This document shows positions 19,012 through 20,877 of a DNA stretch of 20,877 nt, in pieces. A program made the translations under genes and the position numbers. The notes under the pieces are model-generated. The model did no database searches. It was not told where the DNA came from and saw only the letters and a list, made by a program, of their open reading frames with translations. The stretch comes from a virus: positions 1 to 20,877 of the IMG/VR virus record IMGVR_UViG_3300009431_000417; one strand, written 5' to 3'. Positions within the stretch are counted from its first letter, which is position 1. Every line of letters begins with the position of its first letter.

Positions 19012-20877
19012 ATGCCAAAGAAAGTAAACAAAGACAACGAACTGCTTCAGGAAATACAATCCGAAGTACAGGATTCAAAAGCACATACTGAGACTTGGGC
19101 GGTTAAACACGATAAGTTTTATCGGCTTCGTTTCAGAGTAAAGAAAACAAAGACCTTCCCGTTTACGGGATGTTCCAATTTAAGGCTTCCTACGATAGAA
19201 ACTATTATCCGTAAGACGAAAGCCGCTCTTGTAGGTATATATGCAAACATTAAACCCCGTATGCAGGTTATCCCCCAGACGGATATCAACTTACAGAAAG
19301 CCAATAAGATAGAAAGGTTTCTCGATTATCTTGCAGACTATAAAATCAAGCTTTTAAATAAACTTGTGTTGGGTTGTGACAAGATGCTCGAGAAGGGTTT
19401 TGTTCTTTTGAAAATTACTTGGTCTATGAAGAGCAGGGATTATACCGAAAAGATAGATTTAAAAGATATTGAACTTAAAGATGCTATGCAGTTGTTTGAT
19501 ACGAATATCCCTGATGAGATGGTTGTTCAGGAATTTATCAGAAGATATGATGTTGATATGTCTGAGACCGTTGTTGAAGATAATATGCAGGCAGTACAAA
19601 AAGCCGTTCAGGAAATAAGAAGCGGTAAGGACAAAATAAACCTTGACCTTAAAGACGAACTGTATAATGCCCCCGAAGTTTTTGTATGTGACCCTGGCGA
19701 TATATATGTGCCTTCTGATGCAGGTTCGGAGGTTCAAGATTTAAGATGGATATGCCACGAATATTATGAACCCCTAGAGATTTTAAAACAGAGGGCTTCT
19801 GAGGGTGTATATGACACGGATGTCATAAATGAAATAAATGATTTAAGAAGAATGGATAACACCGATACTACAATATCTAAAGATAATGATAAATTAGACG
19901 AGGCAACAAAGTCCCAAAGAGAAGGTATTGACAGAGTAAATAATCCATCCCATTTAGTAAAAATATGGGAAGTATATAAATATCACAGTCCCGAAGAAGA
20001 TGACCACGAACAGAAGTGGCAGTTCATTATAGCCCCCGAATTTAACTTAATGCTCAAAAAGCAGATATGTCCTTATGACCACCAGAAGTTTCCGTTTGTT
20101 AGATTTGCTACAGAAGTCGTAGATGATAGATGGTTTGCAGCCAGAGGTTTCCCAGAGCATTTAGAAGACATCTCAAAAGAGATAGATGCACAACATAACC
20201 AGAAGATAGATAGCCAGACTATACGAAATGCACCTATGTTTAAATTCCGTTCAGGTATGGTTAATCCAAAGCTAGTAAGGTTTATACCAGCACAGGGTAT
20301 TCCTGTGTCAGGTATGCAACCATTAGATGATTCCATAAAACTTATGGATAACTCTAATGCTGGTGTGGATTATTCTTATGAGCGTGAAGAGATGATGTTA
20401 AAGACGGTCATACAGGAATATCTTGGACAGGTTGATTATTCACTTCAGTCGATGATTAACAAACGACAGCCGAGAACTTTAGGCGAAGTGCAGATGCAGG
20501 CACAGAATGCCAACCAGGCTTTTTCTTTAGATTCCACTATGTGGACAGAAAGCATATCGGAAGTATTTTCACAGATACTTGAATTATGTCAACAGTATAT
20601 GCCTGAAAGAATATTTGCCTTAGTGACAGGTAAAGATGATCCACAGCCCTTACATATGACAAGGGACGAGATACAAGGTAGATACCAGATAGTATGCCGT
20701 GGTAATGATACAAATACTAACCCGTATGTTCAGGCTCAAAAGTCCCAGATGAGAGTACAACTTCTTATAAATGAGATGACAATGGGAACTGGTGTTGTAA
20801 CCCCTCCCAATGTTTATAATATAATTAAACGCTACTTGCAGGATGATGGTGAGATTGCTTGGAAGGAACTCATTTCT
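19012..20877 (+). CDS. Portal protein, truncated by the window edge
   Basis: This frame is open for 622 codons to the last base. It begins MPKKVNKDNELLQEIQSEVQ. Segments such as FPFTGCSNLRLPTIETIIRK, YEPLEILKQRASEG, WFAARGFPEHLEDISKEIDA and QIDSQTIRNAPMFKF-like text (actual KIDSQTIRNAPMFKF) are typical of large phage portal proteins. So is the later RTLGEVQMQAQNANQ region before the C-terminal crown. The portal is the dodecameric ring at one capsid vertex through which the terminase pumps DNA. The size (over 620 residues) and the IDAQHNQKIDS region suggest the P22-like/large portal class, but subtype is not certain. AAAGGGATAAT provides a weak ribosome site. Confidence 0.8.
   Translation, partial: MPKKVNKDNELLQEIQSEVQDSKAHTETWAVKHDKFYRLRFRVKKTKTFPFTGCSNLRLPTIETIIRKTKAALVGIYANIKPRMQVIPQTDINLQKANKIERFLDYLADYKIKLLNKLVLGCDKMLEKGFVLLKITWSMKSRDYTEKIDLKDIELKDAMQLFDTNIPDEMVVQEFIRRYDVDMSETVVEDNMQAVQKAVQEIRSGKDKINLDLKDELYNAPEVFVCDPGDIYVPSDAGSEVQDLRWICHEYYEPLEILKQRASEGVYDTDVINEINDLRRMDNTDTTISKDNDKLDEATKSQREGIDRVNNPSHLVKIWEVYKYHSPEEDDHEQKWQFIIAPEFNLMLKKQICPYDHQKFPFVRFATEVVDDRWFAARGFPEHLEDISKEIDAQHNQKIDSQTIRNAPMFKFRSGMVNPKLVRFIPAQGIPVSGMQPLDDSIKLMDNSNAGVDYSYEREEMMLKTVIQEYLGQVDYSLQSMINKRQPRTLGEVQMQAQNANQAFSLDSTMWTESISEVFSQILELCQQYMPERIFALVTGKDDPQPLHMTRDEIQGRYQIVCRGNDTNTNPYVQAQKSQMRVQLLINEMTMGTGVVTPPNVYNIIKRYLQDDGEIAWKELIS

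Noticed and set aside
1-20877. tRNA genes, CRISPR arrays, integrase or insertion sequence
   Set aside because: I looked for cloverleaf arms with TTCGA-type loops, regularly spaced repeats, and recombinase or transposase motifs, and found none.

Overview
This window is part of a tailed-phage (Caudoviricetes) genome, or a provirus of one. A small and a large terminase subunit, a portal protein and two fibre/decoration-type structural proteins are all present. The DNA is AT-rich. Genes are short, tightly packed, often overlap as ATGA or TAATG, and mostly follow bacterial AGGAGG-type ribosome binding sites, so the host is a bacterium. I see no tRNA, integrase, CRISPR array or host housekeeping gene, and the sequence alone does not name the host.

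Layout. (1) 1-5372: the end of an HNH endonuclease, a large repeat-rich fibre-like protein with a cysteine-rich end, a short family 2 glycosyltransferase, two small proteins, an aromatic-rich structural protein and two small accessory proteins. (2) 5381-7303: small coiled-coil and membrane proteins that look like a lysis/holin region, a structured RNA leader, a multi-pass membrane protein and a DnaQ/YprB-like 3'-5' exonuclease. (3) 7353-8097: a minus-strand SprT-like metalloprotease gene and the divergent control region behind it, which carries a 21-bp repeat. (4) 8098-14636: about thirty small plus-strand genes. They include a stand-alone TSCPD protein, many Cys-rich zinc-ribbon microproteins, short membrane proteins and a Holliday-junction-resolvase-like nuclease. 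Several strongly folding non-coding stretches interrupt this run. (5) 14633-15312: a minus-strand operon with a consensus sigma-70 promoter that ends in a ribbon-helix-helix regulator, followed by an AT-rich tandem-repeat array. (6) 15313-20877: small terminase, a zinc-ribbon protein, large terminase, a B12-binding-type radical SAM enzyme and a portal that runs off the window.

How it works together (inference). Structural and lysis genes lie on the left, nucleic-acid-handling accessory genes in the middle and packaging genes on the right. This fits a circularly permuted or terminally redundant phage map. The two minus-strand units share a nearly identical -10/start region and are good candidates for regulation separate from the main plus-strand transcripts.

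Most unusual content. The gene gaps hold RNA-like structures: a long pseudoknot with its own extended -10 promoter (8879-8975), a three-way junction with complementary hairpin loops (13244-13339), a possible multi-pseudoknot domain (11013-11190) and a branched leader (6070-6190). I match none of them to a known RNA family. The radical SAM gene inside the packaging cassette and the 27-cysteine fibre repeat domain are also notable. Pairings were read by eye; no folding or database search was run.
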